A stretch of DNA of 29,988 nucleotides from contig JBAYUX010000009.1 in NCBI GenBank assembly GCA_041674865.1, forward strand, positions 1 through 29,988. Direction: 5' to 3'. This DNA is from CALREA01 sp041674865. GTDB lineage: Bacteria; Patescibacteriota; Gracilibacteria; UBA1369; UBA12463. Positions 1-7,207 of the stretch are shown here, piece by piece. Within the stretch, counting starts at the first letter, position 1, and the number at the start of each line of letters is the position of its first letter. Made by a program: the position numbers and the translations under genes. The notes under the pieces were generated by a model that had not been told where the DNA came from, did not search any database, and saw only the letters and a program-made list of their open reading frames with translations.

Positions 1-1
1 A

Positions 2-358
2 TCAATCGGACCAGATGTTCAGACGGTCTGCGTTGGGCTTGCTGCATCAATGGGATCGATCATGCTCGCAGGTGGAACTGCTGGAAAGCGATATGCTCTT
101 CCAAATTCTGAAGTCATGATTCATCAGCCACTTGGTGGAACTGAAGGTCAGGCAAGCGATATTAGAATTCATGCCGACCACATCATTAGAACAAAGGATC
201 GTTTGAACGGAATTCTCGCACAGCACACTGGTCAGCCAATTAGTGTCATCGAAAAAGACACTGACCGTGATAACTTCATGACGGCTGAACAGGCACTCAA
301 ATACGGCCTCATCGATCATATCGTGAAGCCTACGAAGAAAGGAGAAAAGCGAGGATAA
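2..358 (+). CDS. clpP: ATP-dependent Clp protease proteolytic subunit, C-terminal part (5' end outside window)
   Basis: This is the peptidase subunit that forms the double-ring chamber degrading proteins fed by Clp ATPases in the cytoplasm. The frame is open from base 2 and the start lies upstream of the window. All three catalytic residues are visible: Ser in AASMGS, His in MIHQPLGG, and Asp in the DTDRDNF stretch. The usual ending follows (EQALKYGLIDHIV) with a short basic tail, so the C terminus looks complete. It converges with the rimK-like gene, 15 bases away, across an imperfect hairpin. Seen directly: motifs and stop. Family knowledge: triad assignment. There is no sign of damage in the visible part. 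Confidence 0.95.
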   Translation, partial: SIGPDVQTVCVGLAASMGSIMLAGGTAGKRYALPNSEVMIHQPLGGTEGQASDIRIHADHIIRTKDRLNGILAQHTGQPISVIEKDTDRDNFMTAEQALKYGLIDHIVKPTKKGEKRG

Positions 359-359
359 A

Positions 360-391
360 GAAATAAGTGCGACTTACTTCTCTTCCTTTAC
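360..391. terminator. Possible bidirectional terminator between clpP and the rimK-like gene
   Basis: Bases 360-368 can pair with 372-380 with one mismatch around a GCG loop. The plus strand continues with a pyrimidine-rich run and the minus strand with TTTATCC. The hairpin overlaps the stop codon of the minus-strand gene. The stem is AT-rich and the T-tracts are imperfect, so this is only a candidate. Confidence 0.4.
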
Positions 392-1282
392 AACCTTCGA
401 AACAGCATATTCAACAATAGCTCGAGCAACGTCACGTCCTGTGACCTCCTCGAGCTTTTTGAAACCAGGGTTCGCATTCACTTCAAGAATGAGCGGGCCT
501 TTGTTAGAACGAACGAGATCGACGCCTGAAACCTCAAGACCGAGTACTTCGGTCGCACGAATAGCATTCTCGGCTTCTTCGGGAGTAACTTCAATTTTTT
601 CGCCCGCGCCGCCAAGTTCAATGTTTGATCGAAACTCACCCTTAGAAGCGGCGCGCATCATCGTCGCAACCACCTTCCTCCCAACAACAAACAATCGAAT
701 ATCTCTTCCCTTCGACTCTTTAATATATTCCTGAATCAACGCGATATTAATTTCATAGGCAGTCCACAGCGCATCGAGAGAAGATGCGAGAGCTCGCTTA
801 CTCTCAGCAATCACAACACCACTTCCATATGAACCAAATGGCGTCTTCATGATAACAGGAAATCCCCCAACCTGTTTAATAGCCCAGTCGAGATATTTCT
901 GACTTCGTAAAACAATCGTCTTCGGAACGCCAATACCATGGTGATTCAAAACCTGCATGGTATGGAGTTTATTCTTCGCACGATTAATAGGTCTCGATCG
1001 ATTCACGACCGGAATGCCCATCAACTCAAACTGTTTCAAAATAGCAGTATGAAGTTCAACATTCTTCAAAACAGAAACGCGAGGAATAATCACATCAAAT
1101 TTTGGGAACGCCTTCCCTTCATGAAGAACAGAAGGATGATCTCCGTCATACACTAACTGGCATCTGGAAACTCGAATAATTCGAGCCTGATGGCCAAGTT
1201 CTCGAGCTGCCTTCACGAGCCGAAGCTCCTCCATGCTCGAACGCTTACTCGCCGGATAATACGATAAGATACCAATTCTCAT
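374..1282 (-). CDS. rimK: RimK-family ATP-grasp ligase
   Basis: This 302-residue ATP-grasp enzyme belongs to the family of RimK, which adds glutamate residues to the C terminus of ribosomal protein S6. Related members join glutamate or similar amino acids to other acceptors. The sequence shows the RimK-type N-terminal domain (IGILSYYP), the glycine loop GSYGSGVV near residue 150, the segment IQEYIKESKGRDIRLFVVG, the FRSN motif and the Mg-binding ending ILEVNANPGF. Length matches the family (about 300). The ATG at 1282 lies 9 bases after a good -10 element, so the transcript is probably almost leaderless. The acceptor substrate cannot be read from sequence. A glutathione-synthetase-like role is an alternative, because a probable glutamate-cysteine ligase lies at the other end of the window. 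Confidence 0.9.
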   Translation of the reverse strand: MRIGILSYYPASKRSSMEELRLVKAARELGHQARIIRVSRCQLVYDGDHPSVLHEGKAFPKFDVIIPRVSVLKNVELHTAILKQFELMGIPVVNRSRPINRAKNKLHTMQVLNHHGIGVPKTIVLRSQKYLDWAIKQVGGFPVIMKTPFGSYGSGVVIAESKRALASSLDALWTAYEINIALIQEYIKESKGRDIRLFVVGRKVVATMMRAASKGEFRSNIELGGAGEKIEVTPEEAENAIRATEVLGLEVSGVDLVRSNKGPLILEVNANPGFKKLEEVTGRDVARAIVEYAVSKVVKEEK

Positions 1283-1291
1283 AGTAGCGGT

Positions 1292-1320
1292 ATCTTAGGG
1301 CGAATAAGCGCAAAGATCAA
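1292..1320 (-). promoter_or_regulatory. Candidate promoter of rimK
   Basis: On the minus strand TTGATC (1315-1320) and TAAGAT (1292-1297) are separated by 17 bases. Only 9 bases separate the -10 element from the ATG, which predicts a 5' leader of about 2-4 bases. Confidence 0.5.
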
Positions 1321-1333
1321 GATGTTAACAAAG

Positions 1334-1624
1334 CTACACTTCACTATCAAGAACCTGTCTTGCCTGAGCAGCAAAGTAAGCAGCCATTCTTGCCTCAGCA
1401 AGAGCTGGAAGGCTAGGACCACCAATACTCACCTCCGGAAGAAAAACATGACTTGTCCCAGCATGGCCATCAAGCGAAGCTATCTGTCTCTTTTGAGGAG
1501 CCTGAATAGGAGCCTTTGGAGCACGAGCGGCAAGCCACTTCTGAACATTTGCTTCAGCCGCAGAGGTGACTGGACTGGTATGCTGATCGCAATCAAGAAC
1601 ACCGTTAAAAACATTAAGACCCAT
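1334..1624 (-). CDS. Small hypothetical protein, alanine-rich
   Basis: I do not recognise this 96-residue protein. It has no signal peptide or membrane segment. It has a Cys-Asp-His cluster near the N terminus (VLDCDQH), a proline/alanine stretch in the middle (APKAPIQAPQKR) and an amphipathic alanine-rich C terminus (ALAEARMAAYFAAQARQVL) that could form a helix. Codon choice (GCT, CTT, GTT, CAG) resembles nearby genes, whereas the competing plus-strand frame over the same bases reads as low-quality Ser/Lys/Asn-rich sequence. It lies 51 bases upstream of rimK on the same strand, but rimK appears to have its own promoter. No function is proposed. Confidence 0.55.
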   Translation of the reverse strand: MGLNVFNGVLDCDQHTSPVTSAAEANVQKWLAARAPKAPIQAPQKRQIASLDGHAGTSHVFLPEVSIGGPSLPALAEARMAAYFAAQARQVLDSEV

Positions 1625-1731
1625 AAAGAATCAAAAAATAAAGAAATATGTAAACCGCCAGATAATCTATCTTTAGAAAAAAATCAAGGGTGGCAGGTTT
1701 TACAGACGAGACTAATTATGGTCTTTTAAAA

Positions 1732-1760
1732 TTAACAGCAGGAGAAATATGGTCTACAAT
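1732..1760 (+). promoter_or_regulatory. Promoter of the lipoprotein gene
   Basis: TTAACA (1732-1737) and TACAAT (1755-1760) are spaced by 17 bases, each one mismatch from the sigma-70 consensus. The predicted leader is about 35 bases and holds no Shine-Dalgarno sequence before the ATG at 1802. Confidence 0.6.
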
Positions 1761-1801
1761 GCAAAACGTACGTTAAAAAATATACCCCCTCACTTTTTAT
1801 T

Positions 1802-2407
1802 ATGTTGATACGCAACAAAAAAATAATCGCTCCATTGTTATCGACCATTCTTATCCTTTCAACAGGATGCTCTCTTGGAGGAAGCACAACATCGACAACA
1901 ACAGCTGGTACAGGAGTGGAAGAATCTGTTCTTCAGACACTCACAAACGACGAGTTTCAGGTTACGCTTCCGAAAGCATGGAACACCATTAAGCAAAATG
2001 AGTTTACAAGTGACATCCCAAAAAATGCCGTCATCGTTTTCCAGGCAAATCGAAAAAACGAAGTCTTCCTCACAAATGTAAATATTGTAAAAAACAACCT
2101 CAGCCAAACAATTAGCTCTCTTGATTACGGAAAGATCGTAGCTGCCAACCAGAAAAATGCACTCCAGAATTTCGTAGAAAAAAGCCGTGACGAGATCGAC
2201 ACAACTATCAAGGGAAACAAAGATAAAGTGCTACGAATCAAGTTCGAGGGCAAGCGAACAACTACAGATCCGCTTGTAACCTTCGTTCAGACATATTACG
2301 TTGTCGATCGAACAGTGTACATCGTAACGGGTTCATATGCTTCAGCTGAAGACGCTTCAGTGCAAAAAGAGGCGGACAACATCGTTCAATCATTCTCTGT
2401 TAAGTAA
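1802..2407 (+). CDS. Secreted lipoprotein with PsbP/DcrB-like fold (inferred)
   Basis: This is a 201-residue exported lipoprotein. A basic N terminus, a hydrophobic stretch and the lipobox LSTGC place the modified cysteine at residue 23. A Ser/Thr/Gly-rich linker (residues 24-40) leads to the mature domain. That domain begins LTNDEFQVTLPKAW and ends with a tyrosine-rich strand (TYYVVDRTVYIVTGSYAS) and an AD-IVQSFSVK terminus. This layout resembles small PsbP-like or DUF1795/DcrB-like lipoproteins found widely in bacteria, whose roles are mostly unknown. It has its own promoter, and the flavoprotein gene follows after 18 bases, so the two are probably cotranscribed. Lipoprotein status is well supported; the fold is inferred from pattern only. 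Confidence 0.82.
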   Translation: MLIRNKKIIAPLLSTILILSTGCSLGGSTTSTTTAGTGVEESVLQTLTNDEFQVTLPKAWNTIKQNEFTSDIPKNAVIVFQANRKNEVFLTNVNIVKNNLSQTISSLDYGKIVAANQKNALQNFVEKSRDEIDTTIKGNKDKVLRIKFEGKRTTTDPLVTFVQTYYVVDRTVYIVTGSYASAEDASVQKEADNIVQSFSVK

Positions 2408-2425
2408 GATTTAACGCCTTCAAAC

Positions 2426-3139
2426 ATGCCACCTATTATGATGTCCGCGGTACTCGAAAAACGAATTCAACTCCTTGAAGACGTCTACGAGCTCCAGTTT
2501 AAACTCGTGAACCCAGCAGAAATTACTTTTCGCGCAGGACAGTTCGTCAATATTCGCGTCGATGATGGAAATCCAAAAATGCTTTTCCGATCATACTCAA
2601 TCATGTCACCTCCTTACGAAAAAGATCGAGTCAGGACGTGCATCAAAGTTGTTCCAGGCGGACGCGCAACAACATGGCTTTCAACGGTAAATGAAGGATC
2701 CCCTATTACACTTATGGGACCACTCGGAATTTTCAAATTCAACGAAAACGCCGATAAAAAAACAATCTTCATCGCAACAGGAACGGGCATTACGCCACTC
2801 ATCTGTATGCTCAACGACCAGCTCGAAAAAGGAAACGACAAACCATTCCACCTCATCTGGGGATTCCGCTTCGAAAAAGATATTTTCTACACCGAGCTTC
2901 TCGAGGAAATTGCAAAAAAATATCCAAATTTCACGTACACCGTTACACTTTCTCGCCCAGAAGAATCATGGACAGGAAGCCAGGGCCGCGTCACGGAATG
3001 GATTGAAAACAACATTACCGAACCACTGAACACACAAGTCTATATCTGTGGTGTCGGAACCATGGTTCTCGACACGGCAGCCATTTGTGAAAAAATCGGC
3101 ATGCCAAAAGAAGACATCCACTTCGAGAGGTACGACTAA
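2426..3139 (+). CDS. FAD/NAD(P)-binding oxidoreductase, ferredoxin-NADP reductase-like
   Basis: This 237-residue soluble flavoprotein has the two-domain layout of ferredoxin-NADP+ reductases. The N-terminal FAD barrel contains RSYSIMSPP near residues 57-65, where the R-x-Y-S motif contacts FAD. The pyridine-nucleotide domain begins with TIFIATGTGITPLICML near residue 115. Near the C terminus is VYICGVGTMV, the usual Cys-Gly strand, and the protein ends FERYD. It probably moves electrons between NAD(P)H and a small carrier, but no ferredoxin or other partner is nearby. The N terminus has three close ATG codons (2426, 2438, 2441) and no Shine-Dalgarno sequence, so the start is uncertain by a few residues. 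No iron-sulfur domain is fused to it. Confidence 0.85.
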   Translation: MPPIMMSAVLEKRIQLLEDVYELQFKLVNPAEITFRAGQFVNIRVDDGNPKMLFRSYSIMSPPYEKDRVRTCIKVVPGGRATTWLSTVNEGSPITLMGPLGIFKFNENADKKTIFIATGTGITPLICMLNDQLEKGNDKPFHLIWGFRFEKDIFYTELLEEIAKKYPNFTYTVTLSRPEESWTGSQGRVTEWIENNITEPLNTQVYICGVGTMVLDTAAICEKIGMPKEDIHFERYD

Positions 3140-3167
3140 AAAACCTTCAAAACAAAATCTACCGCAG

Positions 3168-3854
3168 TTAAACACTCCTCCGATACGAAACCGCCTTCGA
3201 CAAATTTTCTTTTGTCGGAGTCATTCGTGAGATAAGCAAACTTGTGATCTCGTCGAGAGGTTGCGCATTAAACTCAGAAACTCGAGTATGCTTACGATCC
3301 ACCTCCGGACCAATAAGAATAAATTCTTGCACGGAAAGAGCTCTTTCAAAATCCCCTGTCCAGTCCTGATTTGCCGGCATCCATGAGGCAATAACGAGTT
3401 GTGGTTCATAAAAAACTACAGCATCTTTTGCGGACATTTTTTCTACATGAACGAGAGGTTTGTATTCAAAAGCACCAGAGTCAGTAGCAAACATTTGAAA
3501 AGCATCAGGTCGTAGTTCACGAAGTTTCAATTGAAGAAAATGAGCAAGTCGCCCATCGCCAGCCCCAACCTCAAGAATTCTCACAGGGGACTCGACGGAA
3601 ACATCTGGAAATCGATCGCAAATATACTGAGCCAACGCATCAACAACCTCCCTGCTCCAGAGTTCGTAAATAGGCCTATGAATGTCGTGCGTCAAAAGAC
3701 GAATCCATCGATCGCTATCATCAGAAAGCATTTCTAGCTCAGCATGCGAAGGTAAGTACATCGGATCAACAAGCTTTTTAAAAAGAAGACCGAGAGTTCG
3801 GTGATACTCTTTCCGTATTCGTCGCTGGCGAAGCCAGTTCCCCAAAGAACCCAT
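3168..3854 (-). CDS. Class I SAM-dependent methyltransferase-like protein
   Basis: This 228-residue protein contains the SAM-binding motif I, ILEVGAGDGRL, at residues 93-103, preceded by about 90 mostly helical residues. A later strand (PQLVIASWMPANQDWT) sits where the motif IV region of Rossmann methyltransferases is expected, and an acidic ATDSGAF segment sits at the motif II position. The substrate cannot be identified. The ATG lies 9 bases after the stop of the YbaK-type gene, so the two are likely one operon behind tRNA-Leu. It converges with the flavoprotein gene with 28 bases between stops and no obvious terminator. An RNA or small-molecule methyltransferase would suit the tRNA context, but that is speculation. 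Confidence 0.75.
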   Translation of the reverse strand: MGSLGNWLRQRRIRKEYHRTLGLLFKKLVDPMYLPSHAELEMLSDDSDRWIRLLTHDIHRPIYELWSREVVDALAQYICDRFPDVSVESPVRILEVGAGDGRLAHFLQLKLRELRPDAFQMFATDSGAFEYKPLVHVEKMSAKDAVVFYEPQLVIASWMPANQDWTGDFERALSVQEFILIGPEVDRKHTRVSEFNAQPLDEITSLLISRMTPTKENLSKAVSYRRSV

Positions 3855-3863
3855 AAAAGTGAG

Positions 3864-4361
3864 TTATACATTCCAATCAGCAACTTCCGTAACTTTCCCA
3901 GGAATATTTTCAAAAAGTTTTTTCAAATCACCGCCACGCGCCTGCACCGTCTTTGTAGAAAAAAGCGGACTAAACAAAATCCACTCTTGATCAAAGACTC
4001 CCGTATCAACATACAAGTCGTACTGCGAATCAAATCCAAAAGGATAGGCACATCCCGGCTCTGCGCCGAAGTGCTCGAAGAGCTCCTCTTTCAAGGCGAG
4101 TCGAACCTTCTTCGCGCCAAGAACTTCCTTGATTCGATCAAAGTTTACTTTTTTTCCCTGAAGCGTGACATACACGATAAATCGATCGTCCGCTTTCATC
4201 ACCATGCACTTACTCTCCGTTCCAACAAAACCCGTCTCCTGTTGAATTACAGCGAGATCCTCATACGTCAACGCAGAGCGATGAGAAAACAATTTATATT
4301 TAACTCCATGCGTATCAAGGAGCTGTAAGATATTTTCGTAAATCTTTTGTGAATCAACCAT
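3864..4361 (-). CDS. YbaK/EbsC-family aminoacyl-tRNA deacylase
   Basis: This 165-residue protein belongs to the YbaK/ProX trans-editing family, which removes mischarged amino acids (classically Ala or Cys) from tRNA-Pro. Visible family features are the N-terminal helix with KYKLFSHRSALTYEDLA, the FIVYVTLQGKKVNFDRIKE region containing the conserved lysine area, and GAEPGCAYPFGF, the counterpart of the PG-SPFG loop. The frame is open further upstream, but that part runs through the tRNA gene, so I chose the ATG at 4361. The start is only 9 bases after the encoded CCA of tRNA-Leu, so tRNA processing itself would create the mRNA 5' end. The methyltransferase-like gene follows 9 bases after the stop. 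Which tRNA it edits is unknown. Confidence 0.87.
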   Translation of the reverse strand: MVDSQKIYENILQLLDTHGVKYKLFSHRSALTYEDLAVIQQETGFVGTESKCMVMKADDRFIVYVTLQGKKVNFDRIKEVLGAKKVRLALKEELFEHFGAEPGCAYPFGFDSQYDLYVDTGVFDQEWILFSPLFSTKTVQARGGDLKKLFENIPGKVTEVADWNV

Positions 4362-4370
4362 AGAAAATTG

Positions 4371-4456
4371 TGGTGCCGAGGGTGGGACTCGAACCCACAC
4401 ATCCTTACGGATAAGAGATTTTAAGTCTCTCGTGTATACCATTTCACCACCCCGGC
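4371..4456 (-). tRNA. tRNA-Leu (anticodon UAA)
   Basis: On the minus strand the acceptor GCCGGGG pairs with CCTCGGC (one G-U pair), followed by discriminator A and an encoded CCA (4371-4373). The anticodon stem AGAGA/TCTCT closes the loop CTTAAAA, giving anticodon TAA. A long variable arm (ATCC-GTA-GGAT) shows it is class II, as expected for leucine. The T-arm has GGTTCGAGTCC. No intron is seen. Confidence 0.96.
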
Positions 4457-4471
4457 AGGGAAAGCGAGGAC

Positions 4472-4500
4472 ATTATGCGTAATTTTCTCCTCAAGCACAA
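4472..4500 (-). promoter_or_regulatory. Possible promoter of tRNA-Leu and the deacylase operon
   Basis: On the minus strand TTGTGC (4495-4500) and CATAAT (4472-4477) are 17 bases apart. The predicted start is about 10 bases before the tRNA. The -35 match is weak. The region lies just after a terminator-like hairpin that may end the tRNA-Lys transcript. Confidence 0.4.
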
Positions 4501-4530
4501 ATAAAAAGAAACCTCTGGTAAGGAAGGTTT
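4501..4530 (-). terminator. Possible terminator after tRNA-Lys
   Basis: On the minus strand AAACCT (4525-4530) pairs with AGGTTT (4509-4514) across a 10-base loop and is followed by CTTTTTAT. The stem is short (6 bp), so termination may be partial and tRNA-Leu may share the transcript. Confidence 0.4.
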
Positions 4531-4545
4531 TCTTTGAGGAGATTC

Positions 4546-4621
4546 TGGTGGGCCCGGCGCGATTCGAACGCGCGACCAATTGCTTAAGAGGCAACTGCTC
4601 TACCAACTGAGCTACGGACCC
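4546..4621 (-). tRNA. tRNA-Lys (anticodon CUU)
   Basis: The minus-strand acceptor GGGTCCG pairs with CGGGCCC (one G-U pair), followed by A and an encoded CCA (4546-4548). The D-arm has GCTCAGTTGGTAGAGC. The anticodon loop CTCTTAA gives anticodon CTT, and the T-arm has GCGCGTTCGAATCGCGC. At 76 bases including CCA it is a standard class I tRNA. Confidence 0.96.
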
Positions 4622-4655
4622 ACGATATTTCAAATACGGATTTTCAAGCGGAGAA

Positions 4656-4684
4656 AAAGTACCACTTTCTTGCTTCCGTTTCAA
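4656..4684 (-). promoter_or_regulatory. Promoter of tRNA-Lys
   Basis: On the minus strand TTGAAA (4679-4684) and TACTTT (4656-4661) are separated by 17 bases. A TGG directly before the -10 makes it an extended -10. The predicted start is about 28 bases before the mature tRNA. Confidence 0.55.
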
Positions 4685-4699
4685 GCACTTCTCTACTAT
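4670..4699 (+). promoter_or_regulatory. Possible promoter of the glycosyltransferase gene
   Basis: TTGCTT (4670-4675) and TACTAT (4694-4699) are separated by 18 bases and overlap the divergent tRNA-Lys promoter. If real, transcription starts near 4706, which would favour the ATG at 4710 over the one at 4701. Confidence 0.35.
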
Positions 4700-4700
4700 C

Positions 4701-5855
4701 ATGGAGGCCATGGAGAAACGAAAGCCAAAAATACTACTTTTTACGGACACAAAACAGCTTGGTGGAGCCGAAAACCACATGCTGTCGATTTTTAAGTTTT
4801 ACGACCGCCAAGGGTATGAGCTTCAACTTGCCTGCCCATCCGACCCAGCCCTCGACACCTGGTGCAAAAAGATTAAGGACATGACGGTAACTGTTCATCG
4901 ACTCAAAAACCGTCACAAGCACCACCCGGGTCAGTACTTCGAGCTCAAAAAGCTCATTCAAAAAGAAGGCATCAGTCTCATACACATTCACGTCTGGAAT
5001 CCAGCCAGTGGCAGATACGGTTTCATGGCGGCAAAAAGTGCAGGAATTCCCTATATGTTTACCGAACACGACCCATTCCAACTCTCTTCGGTCAAAGATT
5101 GGCTCAAGAAAAAACTCATCAAAGACGCCAGTCAGGTTATTGCAATTTCCGAAAAAAATAAACAACTCCTCTCTCAGCTCTATCCATTTCTGAAGTCAAA
5201 GATTGTCATGATTCATAACGGCATCGATACGACCTGGTTCGAATCACAACTTCTTTCCTTCTCGCTCACCGACCGTGAAGAGTTCCGCAAAGATGAATTT
5301 ACAACAGACGGAGAAACGCCAATCGCTACCTGCATCGCAGAACTTCATCCAAGAAAAGGAATCATCTACCTCCTCGAGGCGGCAAAACTTTTCAAAGAAG
5401 AAGGAGGAAATATCAAATTCATTATTGTTGGAAATGGCGACGAAAAAAAACATTACGAAGATTTTATCAAGAAACACGAACTCGAGGATTATGTAAAACT
5501 TCTCGGCCGTCGTCACGACATTCCGCAGATTCTCAAAAGTAGCGATGTTTTCGTACTTCCAAGTCTCAACGAAGCTTTTGGACTCGTTCTTCTCGAGGCG
5601 ATGATGGCGAAACTTCCAATCGTCGCAACCAATAATGGTGGCATCCCCGAGATCGTAAAAGACAGAGAAAACGGCATGCTCGTACCAACAAAAAACCCTA
5701 AGGCCATTAAAAAAGCGATCGAAAAAATTCTCGCCTCAAAAGAGCTCCGTAAGAAAATGTCAGAAAAAAGTTATGAAAATGTTAGAGAATTGTATGAAGT
5801 GAAGGATATGGTGAAAAAGACCGAAGCCGTATATCGTAACCTTTTAAAGATATGA
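4701..5855 (+). CDS. GT4-family glycosyltransferase
   Basis: This retaining, nucleotide-sugar-dependent glycosyltransferase of the GT-B fold has 384 residues (381 from the second ATG at 4710). The N-terminal acceptor domain has ILLFTDTKQLGGAENHM, the glycine loop typical of GT4, and later the FTEHDPF segment. The C-terminal domain has HPRKGIIYLLEAA, FIIVGNGDEKKHYEDF and the E-x7-E motif in EAFGLVLLEAM, which binds the sugar nucleotide. No membrane segment is present, so it is cytosolic or peripheral and probably acts in surface polysaccharide or glycolipid synthesis. The sugar is unknown and no other sugar genes are nearby. Its stop overlaps the radA start (ATGA), so the two are translated from one message. 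Confidence 0.92.
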   Translation: MEAMEKRKPKILLFTDTKQLGGAENHMLSIFKFYDRQGYELQLACPSDPALDTWCKKIKDMTVTVHRLKNRHKHHPGQYFELKKLIQKEGISLIHIHVWNPASGRYGFMAAKSAGIPYMFTEHDPFQLSSVKDWLKKKLIKDASQVIAISEKNKQLLSQLYPFLKSKIVMIHNGIDTTWFESQLLSFSLTDREEFRKDEFTTDGETPIATCIAELHPRKGIIYLLEAAKLFKEEGGNIKFIIVGNGDEKKHYEDFIKKHELEDYVKLLGRRHDIPQILKSSDVFVLPSLNEAFGLVLLEAMMAKLPIVATNNGGIPEIVKDRENGMLVPTKNPKAIKKAIEKILASKELRKKMSEKSYENVRELYEVKDMVKKTEAVYRNLLKI

Positions 5856-7207
5856 AACTCAGAACCATCTACGTATGTAAAAGTTGCCAGTATGAAAATC
5901 CAAAATGGCTCGGACGTTGCCCAGAGTGTCAGTCATGGGAAAGTTTTGTAGAAGATGTCGTCAATGTCGGAAAGCCTGAAAACGAAGGAAAAAATGCGGC
6001 GAAACAAGTTCAAAAACACCTACCAGCAAGTAAACGAAGCGCACTCAGTACGTTTCCTAATCCAAAAAATCGTCTCTCAACCAAGATGAGTGAGCTCGAT
6101 CTCCTCCTTGGTGGTGGAATCGTCGAAGGAAGTTTGACGCTCCTCTCGGGCGAACCTGGAATCGGAAAGTCGACACTTACCCTTCAAATATGCGGCAATA
6201 TCGCACAACAAGGAAAAACCGTTCTCTACCTCTCGGGCGAAGAGTCTGTTGAGCAGATTGCACTACGAGCGCATCGACTTGGAATTACTTCAGAGCACAT
6301 TCAAATTCAAACGGAAAACAATCTCGAACACATCCTTACAAGTATCGAAGATATGAAGCCCGACTTTGTCGTCGTCGACTCAGTGCAAGTTCTATCTTCT
6401 CAGGAAATGGCAGGAACCGCAGGATCGGTCAGTCAGGTTCGCTTCTGCACAGAAGCATTGATGCACGCTGCAAAACTCTGGAACAGACCGGTTCTCTTGA
6501 TCGGTCACGTCACTAAAGAAGGAACGCTCGCCGGCCCACGAACACTCGAACATCTCGTTGACGCGGTTCTCTACATCGAAGGTGATCGTTATCATAACTT
6601 GCGACTTGTTCGCAGCACGAAGAATCGTTTCGGATCCACGAACGAAGTTGCGGTATTTGAAATGGAAGAAAAAGGCTTACGAGAAGTTTCAAATCCATCG
6701 GAACTTTTTCTTAATGGAAGAAATGTCGAGGCAGTTGGATCGTGCCTCACCTCGATGATCGAAGGAACGAGACCTTTTATTATTGAAATTCAAGCACTCA
6801 CGTCAGTCACGAATTTTGGCTATCCAAAGCGATCAACGAACGGTTTCGACACGAACCGTCTCCAGATGATTATTGCGGTTCTTCAAGAACACGCCAATCT
6901 CAATCTCAGCAATCAAGACGTCTACGTAAATGTCGTAGGAGGAATGAACATCGAAGAACCTGCGGCAGATCTCGCAGTCGCTCTCGCAATCGCCTCTGCC
7001 TACCGAAAAAAGCCACTCTCATCATCGGCCGTAGCAGTTGGAGAAATTGGACTCTCTGGAGAAATCAGAAACGTCACGCAAATCGACAAGCGCCTTAAAG
7101 AAGCGACAAAGCTTGGATTCACCGACATCATCTCTCCAGCAAAATTCAAAAATCTCGCCGAGTGTATCGGAAAAGTTCTCAATCAGAAATTCCCAAAAAG
7201 CGCTTAG
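5852..7207 (+). CDS. radA: DNA repair protein RadA
   Basis: RadA (Sms) is a RecA-like ATPase that drives branch migration during recombinational repair. All of its domains are present in 451 residues: an N-terminal four-cysteine zinc finger (CKSC and CPEC, residues 9-27), the ATPase with Walker A GEPGIGKST, the RadA signature KNRFGSTNEVAVFEM near residue 258, and a C-terminal Lon-protease-like domain (PAADLAVALAIASA, AVGEIGLSGEIRNV) that lacks protease activity in this family. Length is normal. It is coupled to the glycosyltransferase by a 4-base overlap. Its last 29 bases overlap the convergent tatD gene. Confidence 0.98.
   Translation: MKLRTIYVCKSCQYENPKWLGRCPECQSWESFVEDVVNVGKPENEGKNAAKQVQKHLPASKRSALSTFPNPKNRLSTKMSELDLLLGGGIVEGSLTLLSGEPGIGKSTLTLQICGNIAQQGKTVLYLSGEESVEQIALRAHRLGITSEHIQIQTENNLEHILTSIEDMKPDFVVVDSVQVLSSQEMAGTAGSVSQVRFCTEALMHAAKLWNRPVLLIGHVTKEGTLAGPRTLEHLVDAVLYIEGDRYHNLRLVRSTKNRFGSTNEVAVFEMEEKGLREVSNPSELFLNGRNVEAVGSCLTSMIEGTRPFIIEIQALTSVTNFGYPKRSTNGFDTNRLQMIIAVLQEHANLNLSNQDVYVNVVGGMNIEEPAADLAVALAIASAYRKKPLSSSAVAVGEIGLSGEIRNVTQIDKRLKEATKLGFTDIISPAKFKNLAECIGKVLNQKFPKSA

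Noticed and set aside
1322..1729. Plus-strand 135-codon frame
   Set aside because: It opposes the better-coded 96-residue minus-strand frame, and its translation is Ser/Lys/Asn-rich with no recognisable family or start signal.
3801..4328. Plus-strand 175-codon frame
   Set aside because: It is a shadow of the methyltransferase-like and deacylase genes, both of which show clear motifs.
4362..4442. N-terminal extension of the deacylase
   Set aside because: The extra codons run through the tRNA-Leu gene, and family similarity begins at the ATG at 4361.
4421..4780. Minus-strand 119-codon frame across both tRNAs
   Set aside because: It is a translation of tRNA sequence with no protein features.
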